Assembly: GCF_009733815.1 (NCBI RefSeq)
Contig: NZ_WNXY01000004.1
Coordinates: forward strand, 248,001 to 312,000
Direction of reading: 5' to 3'
DNA from: Pseudactinotalea suaedae
Lineage (GTDB): Bacteria; Actinomycetota; Actinomycetes; Actinomycetales; Beutenbergiaceae
DNA: 64,000 nucleotides
In this document: positions 8,524-16,906 of the stretch, piece after piece
Layout of the letters: each line of letters begins with the position of its first letter
How positions within the stretch are numbered: the first letter of the stretch is position 1
Notes under the pieces: generated by a model
Told to the model about the DNA's origin: nothing
Databases searched by the model: none
What the model saw: only the letters and a program-made list of their open reading frames with translations
Program-made: the position numbers and the translations under genes

Positions 8524-10226
8524 AAGCGCTGCTCAGGCGGCTGCGGCTGGTGGGGCGTCTGCAGCTCCACCCGCCGCAGCCCGAGCTGCGCGAGCACACC
8601 GAGCGCGGCCACCAGCAGCAGCATCGGCAGCGGGTAGAGCAGACCCAGCAGCCAGCTGCTGTCCTCGTTGTGGAAGCCCATGGACCCGACGAGACGCACG
8701 AGCGTCACCGGCGCGGTGGCGGTGTCGCCGCCGGAGCTGACGATCAACGAGGGCAGCAACGACTGCGCCTGCGTGATCAGCAGCACCCCCGCCGCCCCGG
8801 CAGCGGCGGCGCCGACCACCCGGCGGTCGGTGCGTCCCGTCCGCTCTCGCATCCCGGCGAACAGCATCGCCATGACCACGACCGCCCCGACGACGACGGT
8901 GGGTCCGGGGATCCGACCGACCCAGGTGTCGAGGATGCCCATCTCGCGCTGCTCCAGGTAGCGCGCGAGCATCAGCGGCGCCGGCCCGACGAAGAGCCAC
9001 GGCGCGAGCGGGAGCAGCAACCACAGGCTTCGCCGCCCGGCAGGCCGGCACCAGCCGATCGCAGCCCCACCCAGCACCGCCACACCCACCTGCAGCACGG
9101 TGGCGATCGCCGCCGGTACCCACGTGGCGAGGCCGACCCGAATCGGTGAGACCTGCCCGCCGGGTGCCGCAGCGAACCCGCCGGCGAGCACGGGCAGGAG
9201 CAGCACCACGGCGGCGAGCAGCACCACACCGGCGATCACCGCTCCGACCACACCGCGCCCGCTCGACCCGGACGGCGGACCGACATCCTCCCGGACGCCG
9301 AGCCGCGCCCCGACCAGCAGCAGCGCAAGGACCGCCACGATGCCCAGGACGCCGGCGAGGAGCAGCAGGAACCCGGCGACCGCGGCCCCGCGTCCGAAGT
9401 CGAACATGATGAAGCCCAGCTGGTAGATCAGCTGAGTCGGAGACTGCGAGCCGCTGTCGGCGCCGCTGCGGCCGAAGACGAACGGGAGCTCGAACAGCTG
9501 CGGACCCAGCGCCAGCGCGCCGGTGACACCGACCAGCAGCACCGCTGCGACCCCGCGCCCGGGCGCGCGGCCAGCCAGCGCCACGGCGAACGCGGTGGCG
9601 AAGGCGGCCGTCAGCAGCGGGAGCGCCGCGAGCGTGACGACCACGACGACGAAGGTCTGCGCCTGCGCGGCAGAGCCGAACCCGTCACCGGCCACGAACC
9701 GGGACAGCCCGATCCCCAGCGGCACGAACAGGGCCGCCAGCACGCCGACGACCACCCGCACCGCACGGGCATGCTGCTGCTGCGGCGTCATCGCACCCCC
9801 GATGACGAACCCCAGCACCGCCGCGACCACGGTGACCGGCAGGACCGCGACGATGGCGAACCCGAGCGCGGGTCCCAGCTGGGGCAGCACGTCCGACCAG
9901 TTCTGCAGGCCGACCGGATCGGCGTCGGCGCCGATCGGGTTCCCGCTGCGTGTGCTCTCCACCAGGGTCGACACCGTGGGGATCACGAGCTGCCAGACCA
10001 CGAGCGCGTACAGCGCCGCCACCCCCACCCATCCCACCGTCCGGGTGTTCGACGGCGGCGCGGGGCTCGCGTAGCTCGGGTCACCTGGTTGCGGGTACGG
10101 ATGGCCCCCGTACGGCCCAGCCGCGGCCTCGTAGCCGCCGGGCTCGGCCTGGTAGCCGCCTGGCCCGGGTTGCTGTGCGCCGCCGTCGGGCTGGTACGGA
10201 CCGGGGCCGGTGGGTGGCATCGTCAT
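8520..10226 (-). CDS. Polytopic membrane protein with Pro/Gly/Tyr-rich N-terminus
   Basis: 568 residues. The ATG at 10226 was chosen because GAGGAGAGGGAGACACC lies just upstream; an 18-residue longer start has none. A disordered tail of about 60 residues is rich in Pro, Gly, Tyr and Gln. Roughly 12 hydrophobic helices follow, spread evenly to the C-terminus, with no long soluble domain. No transporter signature or catalytic motif was recognised. It is convergent with fgd, sharing the four bases CTAG as both stops, and divergent from the hydrolase gene. Function unknown. Confidence 0.8.
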   Translation of the reverse strand: MTMPPTGPGPYQPDGGAQQPGPGGYQAEPGGYEAAAGPYGGHPYPQPGDPSYASPAPPSNTRTVGWVGVAALYALVVWQLVIPTVSTLVESTRSGNPIGADADPVGLQNWSDVLPQLGPALGFAIVAVLPVTVVAAVLGFVIGGAMTPQQQHARAVRVVVGVLAALFVPLGIGLSRFVAGDGFGSAAQAQTFVVVVVTLAALPLLTAAFATAFAVALAGRAPGRGVAAVLLVGVTGALALGPQLFELPFVFGRSGADSGSQSPTQLIYQLGFIMFDFGRGAAVAGFLLLLAGVLGIVAVLALLLVGARLGVREDVGPPSGSSGRGVVGAVIAGVVLLAAVVLLLPVLAGGFAAAPGGQVSPIRVGLATWVPAAIATVLQVGVAVLGGAAIGWCRPAGRRSLWLLLPLAPWLFVGPAPLMLARYLEQREMGILDTWVGRIPGPTVVVGAVVVMAMLFAGMRERTGRTDRRVVGAAAAGAAGVLLITQAQSLLPSLIVSSGGDTATAPVTLVRLVGSMGFHNEDSSWLLGLLYPLPMLLLVAALGVLAQLGLRRVELQTPHQPQPPEQRF

Positions 10227-10322
10227 GGTGTCTCCCTCTCCTCGACCGGCCCACCTAAGCAGAAGGGCACGAGCCGGCACAGGTCACCGCTGCCCATGCG
10301 GCCGATGGGCGAGGATGGACCG

Positions 10323-11270
10323 ATGACGTGGAGCGAACCTCAGCCCGATGTCCTCGGTGGCGACTGGGTGGCTCGCACCCTGGACCTGACCGATGCGAGC
10401 GGACCGGGCGTGGCCACGCTCGTGCACCGCGCCGACGCCGGAGGCCGCGCGCGGGCGATGCTCTACCTGCACGGGTTCGCCGACTACTTCTTCCAGGAGC
10501 ACCACGCGCAGGAGTGGGCGGACAACGGCTACGACGTGTACGCGCTCGACCTGCGCGACTACGGCCGGTCGATCCGCCCGGGTCGCACACCGAACTGGAT
10601 CACCGATCTGCGTGACTACGACATCGAGATCGACGCCGCGCTGGCGTTCGTGCGCGCGCAGGGCCACGAGGTCGTGGTGCTCGACGGGCACTCGACGGGC
10701 GGCCTCATCGCCGTGCTGTACGCCCACGACCACCCGGGCGCGGTCGATGCGCTCGTGCTCAACAGCCCCTGGTTCGACCTCAACGCCACGTGGTTCGACC
10801 GCGTGATCACCACCCGCGTGATCGATCGGCTGGGCGTCACCCATCCGGACACCCTGATCTCGCGCATCGAGGAGCCGTACGGCCGCTCGCTGCACGTGGG
10901 GTCCGGAGGCGAGTGGGACTACCAGCTCTCCTGGAAACCGCACGACGGCTTCCCGGCGCTGGCCGGCTGGGTGCGCGCGATCCGGCGTGGCCACGCCCGG
11001 CTCGTGAAGGGCCTCGCGATCGTGGTGCCGGTGCTGGTGGCGACATCGGGGCGCAGCGGCGACCGGAAGAAGCCGACCGCGCAGGACCTGGCCGGCTCCG
11101 ACGTCGTGCTCGACGTCGAGCACATGTGGAAGCGCGCCCCGCTGCTCGGTCCTCGCGTGCGGGTGCTGCGCGTGCCGGGCGGGCGGCACGACCTGACGCT
11201 GTCGGAGCGGGCGGTCCGCGAGCGCTACAGCGCGCTGCTGTTCGGATGGTTGGAGCGGGTGCTCCCCTGA
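10323..11270 (+). CDS. Alpha/beta hydrolase (serine hydrolase, lysophospholipase-like)
   Basis: 315 residues from the ATG at 10323; in-frame starts further upstream are possible. Features of the fold: LYLHGFADYF forms the oxyanion strand (about 47-56), GHSTGG (122-127) is the nucleophile elbow with Ser124, and GGRHDLTLS near residue 291 supplies the likely catalytic His. The LHGF...YDVYALDLRDYGRS pattern is typical of the monoglyceride lipase/lysophospholipase branch (serine aminopeptidase S33 domain). There is no signal peptide, so it acts in the cytoplasm. It stands 31 bases before the second copy of membrane gene D and may be cotranscribed with it. Substrate unknown. Confidence 0.85.
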   Translation: MTWSEPQPDVLGGDWVARTLDLTDASGPGVATLVHRADAGGRARAMLYLHGFADYFFQEHHAQEWADNGYDVYALDLRDYGRSIRPGRTPNWITDLRDYDIEIDAALAFVRAQGHEVVVLDGHSTGGLIAVLYAHDHPGAVDALVLNSPWFDLNATWFDRVITTRVIDRLGVTHPDTLISRIEEPYGRSLHVGSGGEWDYQLSWKPHDGFPALAGWVRAIRRGHARLVKGLAIVVPVLVATSGRSGDRKKPTAQDLAGSDVVLDVEHMWKRAPLLGPRVRVLRVPGGRHDLTLSERAVRERYSALLFGWLERVLP

Positions 11271-11301
11271 GGCCGGTCGGCCTCCCCTACAGTGACCAGC
11301 G

Positions 11302-12627
11302 ATGACGCAGACCGTCGAGGCACAGCCCGAGCAGGAGCGCTGGTCGCAGCTGCTCGGCCTCGGGCTGCTGGGCACCGCGTGGCGGCTGCTTGCGGCGCAC
11401 TGGTGGCAGCTGGTCGCGATCGCCGCCTGCGCCTACGTGGCGCACGATCTCGTGATGCGGCTCGCGTTGCTCGCCTACCGCGCCGGTGCCCTCCCGGGGC
11501 TGCTGGTGTTCTCCCTGGTCCCGTTGGTCCCGGTGGTCGCGATCGTGCTGATGCTGCTGGTGCTGCGGCGCCGTCAGGGTGCGAGCGGCGGGTTCGCGGC
11601 GTTCGTCGCGGCGATCGGCAGCGTGCTGATCCCGTTCCTGGTCGTCTACGAGAGCCAGGGCGACTTCAGCGACGACCTCAGCGAGTTCCTGTACGGCGGC
11701 TTCACCCAGGTCCAGGAGGCGCAGTGGGGCATCGACGGCGTCGAGCCCGGCGCCTTCGACGCCCTGGTCCCGGACGCCGGCGACCCGCTCCTGCTCGCCG
11801 TCGTGGTGGTCGCGTTCCTGCTGCGGGCGCTCGGTGCCCGGATCGCCGCCCGCGACTCCCTCTGGCAGGGCTCGGGCGCTAGGCGCGGGCTGCGGGTGAC
11901 GTTGCGCTCCCTGGTCGGGTACGCCGAGATCGTCTGGATCGTCATCGGCGCCGTGGTCGTCAACACCACCGTGAAGGGCCTGCACGACTGGTGGCAGCAG
12001 CGCCGGCTGGGCCGCTCGCTCGACGACTGGTGGCAGTCCGTCACGGTCTCGTTCCCCACCTTCGGTGACGTCGGAGCGTGGCTGGCCACCGTCGTCGGGA
12101 CCGTGCTCGACGGCGTGGTGACCGGTCTCGTGACCCCGCTCGCCTGGTTGACCATCGGCGTCGTGATCTACGGGTTGTCCGCCGCCGAGGGCATCTCCGA
12201 GGACGAGGTCGTCACGGCGATGCAGCGGCAGTCGCGGCTGAAGAAGGTCACGCAGCGCGTCAGCCCCGCGGTCATCAGCCTCGCGTGGCGCCGGATCGCG
12301 GACACCGAGGGCCACTTCGGGGCGCTGCTCGGCGGCGTCGCGATGATCCTGCGCTCCCGCTTCGTGCCGGTGCTGGTGTTCTGCCTCGTGTACACCGCGG
12401 CCACCACATGGTTGCCGTACCTGCTGTGGGACATCCCGCGCTCGCTGCTCACCCGGTTCGACTACGTGGACTGGCTCGCGCTCTACGGCCCGATGCAGGC
12501 GGTGTCCCAGATCCTCGTGCTGTGCGTGACCGCGCCGCTGCTGGCCGCTTTCGCCGACGCGCTGCTGACGCGGTTCGGCGCGCAGTCGCAGCTGCGTCTT
12601 CCTCAGTCGATCTCGAGCTCGATGTAG
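11302..12627 (+). CDS. Envelope unit protein D, second copy
   Basis: 441 residues, nine or ten membrane helices, paralogous to the protein at 1552-3012 over almost its whole length. It has a shorter N-terminal tail and a loop of about 45 residues after PFLVVYESQGD, which the first copy lacks in part. Similarity ends at LLTRFGAQSQLR; only nine unrelated residues follow before the stop. The 3' end overlaps convergent gene C by 25 bases, against 109 bases in the first copy. The ATG lies 31 bases after the hydrolase stop. The repeated pairing of D with A-B-C argues that D is the membrane partner of the three anchored proteins. Confidence 0.8.
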   Translation: MTQTVEAQPEQERWSQLLGLGLLGTAWRLLAAHWWQLVAIAACAYVAHDLVMRLALLAYRAGALPGLLVFSLVPLVPVVAIVLMLLVLRRRQGASGGFAAFVAAIGSVLIPFLVVYESQGDFSDDLSEFLYGGFTQVQEAQWGIDGVEPGAFDALVPDAGDPLLLAVVVVAFLLRALGARIAARDSLWQGSGARRGLRVTLRSLVGYAEIVWIVIGAVVVNTTVKGLHDWWQQRRLGRSLDDWWQSVTVSFPTFGDVGAWLATVVGTVLDGVVTGLVTPLAWLTIGVVIYGLSAAEGISEDEVVTAMQRQSRLKKVTQRVSPAVISLAWRRIADTEGHFGALLGGVAMILRSRFVPVLVFCLVYTAATTWLPYLLWDIPRSLLTRFDYVDWLALYGPMQAVSQILVLCVTAPLLAAFADALLTRFGAQSQLRLPQSISSSM

Positions 12628-13328
12628 CCCGAGCTGAACCCGGTGCTGGTGATCTCCACCGCGGTCGGCTCGGCGTCCGCAGGTACCAGCACCAGCAGCG
12701 CCTGCTGCGCGGGGACGTCGTCATCCGGCTCGGGCACGCCGCAGGAGAAGGTCCACTCGAACCCGTCGACGAAGCTGTCCACGAAGAGGTTGGCCACGAA
12801 GTGCCGGCCGCCGCCGTCAACCAGTGCGACGTCGCAGGCGAAGAGATCGGGGTTGGTCGACTCCGCGTCGAGCACCACCCGCCAGGCGTGGAACCCCGAC
12901 GGCGGCTGCCAGTCGGTCCCGGGCAGCGAGGGTGTCGCGCCGAGGTCCGTAGCCTCGACGAGCGAGACGGTCAACCCCTCGTGGGTGGCCGCGCCCGCTC
13001 CGTCGACGGCCACCGGCTCGTCCCGCTCGGACCCCAGCCACACGGTGCGGAAGTGCTCGCTCGAGATCCACCCGGTGCCGACCAGCCCGACGACGAGGGC
13101 GATCACCTGCAGCACGTGCACGGTGGAGGCGCGGCGTCGCTGCGGCGTCGGTGGTGCCGGTGGCCCGGCTCCCCAGACCGGCGCGGCGCCTGCACCCGGC
13201 CCGGGTGCGGCGCCGGAGTCGGCCGCCGGGACTGGGGGCTGGGCGGCAGGCTCGGGCTGAGGCAAACCGCGCGGCGGCGTGTCGATCTCGGCCTCGGGCC
13301 GCGGTTGCTCCTGCGGCGGTTCGCTCAT
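12603..13328 (-). CDS. Envelope unit protein C, second copy
   Basis: 241 residues: a Pro/Ala/Gly-rich cytoplasmic tail (about 1-65), a basic stop-transfer patch PQRRRAS, one membrane helix (about 70-92, VLQVIALVVGLVGTGW), then an extracytoplasmic domain with two cysteines matching those in the copy at 983-1660. The motif LLVLVPADAEPTAVEI parallels VLVLVPTGAEPVSVRI in that copy. The start overlaps the stop of gene B as ATGA. Function unknown. Confidence 0.8.
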   Translation of the reverse strand: MSEPPQEQPRPEAEIDTPPRGLPQPEPAAQPPVPAADSGAAPGPGAGAAPVWGAGPPAPPTPQRRRASTVHVLQVIALVVGLVGTGWISSEHFRTVWLGSERDEPVAVDGAGAATHEGLTVSLVEATDLGATPSLPGTDWQPPSGFHAWRVVLDAESTNPDLFACDVALVDGGGRHFVANLFVDSFVDGFEWTFSCGVPEPDDDVPAQQALLVLVPADAEPTAVEITSTGFSSGYIELEID

Positions 13329-13906
13329 CTCTCCCCCGCCCCGAGGATCTGCTCCTCGGACAGCTCGATCACGTCGAGCACCGCGCCGGGATCGAGATCG
13401 AGAGGGATCCGGGCGTACTGCGTGGGCATCGGGCCGTAGAGCTGGATCCCGGGGTCGAAGACCAGCGTGAGGCCCTCCAGTGCGTCGGGGGCGACCTCGA
13501 AGGCGAGATCACCGCGGACCCAGATGTCGGGACCGGCCAGCCAGCCGCCCGAGCCCGTGCGGTTGGACACCGGGAACTCCCGCCCGTCCGCCGATCGCAG
13601 CACCAGACCGGTACCCGAGGCGCCGCGGGGGCGATCGGCGGTCGCGTAGGACAGCGTCACGACGACCCAGACGCCGTCGGTCCCCGTCGGTGGCGGCGTC
13701 TCGAAGCGGCAGCACACGAGGACCGTGTGCGCCGCCTGCGCCTGGCTGACGTGGACCGTGAACGGATACGCGCCGGCGTCCTCCCCGATCGCGCCGGTCG
13801 AGGACGTCGGCCCGTACGGGAGCAGCCGTGCGTCGGCCACGTTGGTGGCGATGCCGAGCACGACCGCGAGCGCGGCGAGCCCGACGATCATCCAGCGCCG
13901 TCGCAT
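13325..13906 (-). CDS. Envelope unit protein B, second copy, DUF4352-like
   Basis: 193 residues from the ATG at 13906; an upstream in-frame start would run back into gene A. MRRRWMIVG followed by a hydrophobic stretch forms a signal or anchor. The domain then shows VVVTLSYAT, SADGREF and LAGPDIWVRGDLAFEV, aligning with the copy at 426-986. A pair of cysteines (VLVCCRFE) is particular to this copy. It is translationally coupled to both neighbours through one- and four-base overlaps. A cell-surface binding or sensor role is inferred from topology only. Confidence 0.8.
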   Translation of the reverse strand: MRRRWMIVGLAALAVVLGIATNVADARLLPYGPTSSTGAIGEDAGAYPFTVHVSQAQAAHTVLVCCRFETPPPTGTDGVWVVVTLSYATADRPRGASGTGLVLRSADGREFPVSNRTGSGGWLAGPDIWVRGDLAFEVAPDALEGLTLVFDPGIQLYGPMPTQYARIPLDLDPGAVLDVIELSEEQILGAGER

Positions 13907-14568
13907 CAGAGGTCCTCCTCCGGCTCGAACAGCGCCGGCGGCAGCTCGGTGCGCGGCAGCTCGACGTGCCACACGTCACCCAGAGACATCCACTGGTGCT
14001 CGTTCGACATCGGGCCGAACGTCCACAGCGACTCGGTCATCGACGCGGGGAGCACGTCAGGCACGGCGTCGGCGTCGGTGATCGGCCACAGCAACGCCAC
14101 CTGGGTCCGCACACCGGGCAGCGCAACGGACCCCATGGTTCCGTCGTCGACCCGGTACGCCTCCTTCGCGACCGACGCCCCCGTGACCAGGGTGCCTGCG
14201 GGCAGCTGGGGTGCCAGCGCGTCGCTGGCCGGTCCCGGGAAGGTGAGGGTGATGGCCTCCTCGGTGTGGTTCTCGACCTCGACGACGACCCCGAGCCACG
14301 CCTCGGCGCCGTCGGTGATCTCCAACGTGGTCCGCTGCGTCTCGTCCGAGACGAAGAACGCGATCGGGCGCACGACCATCGGCCCGAGGTCGACGTCCTG
14401 GCCGGGCGCCACGTCGAACGTGCGCGGCTCCGCGGTGCCGAACCCGCCCAGCGCCCCCACGACCACCGGCACCAGCAGCAAACCACCGAGCACGAGCCGC
14501 CTCGGCCATGTGGCGAGCAGCAGCGCCAGCACGGTGCGTACCGTGATCGCCCCCGCCTCCATGCTCAC
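13906..14568 (-). CDS. Envelope unit protein A, second copy (complete)
   Basis: 220 residues from a GTG at 14568; an ATG two codons later is equally possible. One membrane helix (about 20-42, RRLVLGGLLLVPVVVGALGG) is preceded by an Arg pair, then comes an exported domain with VVVEVENHTEEAITLTF, a typical beta-sandwich strand pair, and VALLWPITDADAV, ending in an acidic tail (FEPEEDL). The 5'-truncated gene at 1-429 is its paralogue. It is the first gene of the A-B-C operon and divergent from lsr2 across 135 bases. Confidence 0.8.
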   Translation of the reverse strand: MSMEAGAITVRTVLALLLATWPRRLVLGGLLLVPVVVGALGGFGTAEPRTFDVAPGQDVDLGPMVVRPIAFFVSDETQRTTLEITDGAEAWLGVVVEVENHTEEAITLTFPGPASDALAPQLPAGTLVTGASVAKEAYRVDDGTMGSVALPGVRTQVALLWPITDADAVPDVLPASMTESLWTFGPMSNEHQWMSLGDVWHVELPRTELPPALFEPEEDL

Positions 14569-14663
14569 GCCCGCAGGCTACCCACCTCTCCCGCGATCGA
14601 GCCACGCCTCGCCTCGTGGGCAGCCCTCCCCGCCCGTTCGCGCCGGCCTGGCGACAGGGCGCC

Positions 14664-14669
14664 TATCAT
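14664..14669 (+). promoter_or_regulatory. Possible -10 element of lsr2
   Basis: TATCAT lies 34 bases before the lsr2 ATG in otherwise G/C-rich DNA, a reasonable actinobacterial -10. No clear -35 stands 16-18 bases upstream. Confidence 0.35.
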
Positions 14670-14703
14670 CGGCGCAGCAACAGGCACGAGCCGAAGGGAC
14701 CGC

Positions 14704-15027
14704 ATGGCCACCAAGACGGTGACGGTGCTCATCGACGACGTCGATGGCAGCGCCGCAGACCGCACGGTCGATATCTCTCTCGACGGTGAGCGGTACGAGA
14801 TCGACCTCTCCACCGCCCATCACCACGAGATGGTCAGGGATCTGGCCCGGTACATGGCGGTCGCACGCCGTGTGGGCGGCACCGGCTCCCCCACGCCGTT
14901 CTACAGCGACATCAAGGCGGACCCGCGCGCCGTGCGCGAGTGGGCCCGTTCGAACGGGATCGACCTCCCCGCCAGCAAGCGGGTCCCGAAGGACGTCATC
15001 GCGCAGTTCCACGCCGCGGGCAACTGA
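14704..15027 (+). CDS. lsr2: Lsr2-family nucleoid-associated protein
   Basis: 107 residues. Lsr2 is the actinobacterial H-NS analogue: it bridges AT-rich DNA and silences horizontally acquired genes. The N-terminal dimerisation domain (about 1-60) is well conserved (VTVLIDDVDGS, YEIDLS, VARRVGG), and the C-terminal DNA-binding domain has VREWARSNGIDLP followed by VPKDVIAQFHAAG. The AT-hook-like RGR of the family is replaced by SKR here. This keeps one Arg but loses the Gly and the first Arg, so minor-groove contact may differ. GAAGGGA precedes the ATG. It is convergent with recD at a gap of only seven bases. Confidence 0.92.
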   Translation: MATKTVTVLIDDVDGSAADRTVDISLDGERYEIDLSTAHHHEMVRDLARYMAVARRVGGTGSPTPFYSDIKADPRAVREWARSNGIDLPASKRVPKDVIAQFHAAGN

Positions 15028-15034
15028 TCCGCCG

Positions 15035-16906
15035 CTAGCGCGTCAGCCGTTCCGCGAGGCCCGAGGCTCGCGGCGCCGTCTCCCCGACGGCGGCCCTCAC
15101 GGCTGCTTCTGCCTTGTCCCTGTCGTTCCCGGTCACCACGCGCACACGGTGCTTCGCGCGGGTCACAGCGGTGTAGAGGAGCTGCCGCGTGAGCAGACGC
15201 GAGCCATCCTCCGGCAGGAGCACGGTCACCTCGTCGACCTGACTGCCCTGGCTGCGGTGCACCGTCATCGCGTGCGCCGAACGCACCTCGGGCAGGCGGC
15301 CCACCGGAAGGAGCTTGGGCTGCGTACCGCCCGAGGCCACGGCAGCCACCAGACGCGACCGCCCGGGATCGTCAGCCGGAAGCACCACGGCGAGATCGCC
15401 GTTGTACAGACCCAGGCCGTAGTCGTTCTCCGTGACGATGACCGGCCGGCCGACGTACCAGGTGGGGAGGCTGCGGTGCTGCAGCGCTCCCAGCGCACGT
15501 TCGATCCGGCGGTTCCAGAAACCTTCACCGAAGGGTCCTTCGCGGTGAGCGCACAGCAGCCGGTGCCGCTCGAGGACCCCGATCACGCCGGCCGGGCCGG
15601 CATCTCCCGCCGCGGCCTCCTGCAGCGCGACCGCGTGGTCGATCAGCGTCGGTTCGACGTCGTCCAGCGTCACGAGCTCGACGACTCCGGGATCGCCTTC
15701 GCTGTCGTGGCCGTCGGCGGCGGGCGTGGTGAGCAGCTCGATCGCCCGGTCGGCGTCGCCGTCACGGATCGCGGCTGCGAGGGCGCCGATCCGGCCACCG
15801 AACCTGTGGCTGTGCACCAGCCGCCGCACCTGCGCCGACTCCTCGCCCATGTCGAGACCGGTCACGAGGTCGCCGAGCACCGCACCGGCGTCCACCGACG
15901 CGAGCTGATCGGCGTCTCCGGCCAGCACCAGACGGGCCTGCGGCCGCATCGCGTCGAGCAGCCGCGCCATCATCGTCAGCGAGACCATCGAGGTCTCGTC
16001 GACCACGACGACGTCGTACGGCAGCCGGTTCGAGCGGTTGTGCCGGAACGGCCGCCCGGGCACCGCTCCGAGCAACCGGTGCAGCGTGCGAGCCGACTCG
16101 GCGATGGTCGCGACCCGGTCGGTGACGGGACCCCGCGGGAACCACGACCGGTTGGTCGTCTCGGTCACGGCCTCGCCCATCCGTGCGGCCGCGCGGCCGG
16201 TGGGCGCTGCGAGCGCGATCCGCAGCGACGGGTCGCTCTCGAGGAGCACGCCGAGCAGACCGGCGATCGTGGTCGTCTTGCCGGTGCCGGGACCACCCGT
16301 GATGACCGTGGTCCACCCCTCGCAGGCAGCCTGCGCGGCGGCGCGCTGCTCGGCGAACGGGTCACCGCTGTTCCCGGCGCCGCTCCCGTTGACCTCGATG
16401 CTTGCCGGGAAGTATCGGTGGAGGATCTCCTCGAGCCGGTCGGAGCGCGACGGCGTGGTGGCACCTCGGTCTCGCAGGTCGCGCACGACCTGACCTTCCT
16501 CCTGCCAGTACCGGTCGAGGTAGAGCCGGTTCGCGTCGAGCACGAGGGGGGTCACGGCGTCGTCGCCGGCCTCGCGCACCAGCGTCGAGGTCAGCAGGGC
16601 GGCACGCCACGCCTGGACGTCCCAGTCCTGCGCGAGCAGCTCCCGCACGCGGCTGCTGCCGAGGTCGAGGCACACCGATCCCTGCCGTACGGCCCGCACG
16701 GCCAGGGCGGCCGCGACCAGCACCCGTTCGTCCTCGCAGCCGCCGAGTGCGCCCAGCCGGCGCGCGACGTGCACGTCGGCGGCGCTTAGGCCGTCCGGAT
16801 GGTTGAGCTCCTCGAGCAACCCTGTCGCTGCCCTCGCCACCTCACGTCCGAACGGATCCACGTCGACCGCGGCAGCGACGCGGCCCTGCGCCTCCAGCTC
16901 GCTCAC
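15035..16906 (-). CDS. recD: Exodeoxyribonuclease V subunit alpha (RecD helicase)
   Basis: 623 residues from a GTG that overlaps the recB stop (GTGA); the open frame upstream belongs to recB. RecD is the 5'-3' SF1B helicase motor of RecBCD. Walker A GGPGTGKTTT is near residues 204-213, the DEAD-like motif VVVDETSMVSL near 300, and MTVHRSQGSQVDEV near 560 is the late helicase motif before the C-terminus. There is an N-terminal helical domain of about 150 residues. The length is normal. It is the last gene of the recC-recB-recD operon. Confidence 0.95.
   Translation of the reverse strand: MSELEAQGRVAAAVDVDPFGREVARAATGLLEELNHPDGLSAADVHVARRLGALGGCEDERVLVAAALAVRAVRQGSVCLDLGSSRVRELLAQDWDVQAWRAALLTSTLVREAGDDAVTPLVLDANRLYLDRYWQEEGQVVRDLRDRGATTPSRSDRLEEILHRYFPASIEVNGSGAGNSGDPFAEQRAAAQAACEGWTTVITGGPGTGKTTTIAGLLGVLLESDPSLRIALAAPTGRAAARMGEAVTETTNRSWFPRGPVTDRVATIAESARTLHRLLGAVPGRPFRHNRSNRLPYDVVVVDETSMVSLTMMARLLDAMRPQARLVLAGDADQLASVDAGAVLGDLVTGLDMGEESAQVRRLVHSHRFGGRIGALAAAIRDGDADRAIELLTTPAADGHDSEGDPGVVELVTLDDVEPTLIDHAVALQEAAAGDAGPAGVIGVLERHRLLCAHREGPFGEGFWNRRIERALGALQHRSLPTWYVGRPVIVTENDYGLGLYNGDLAVVLPADDPGRSRLVAAVASGGTQPKLLPVGRLPEVRSAHAMTVHRSQGSQVDEVTVLLPEDGSRLLTRQLLYTAVTRAKHRVRVVTGNDRDKAEAAVRAAVGETAPRASGLAERLTR

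Noticed and set aside
3034-11301. Invertible segment between the two A-B-C/D copies
   Set aside because: The copies are inverted but strongly diverged, so homologous flipping is unlikely, and no recombinase gene is present.
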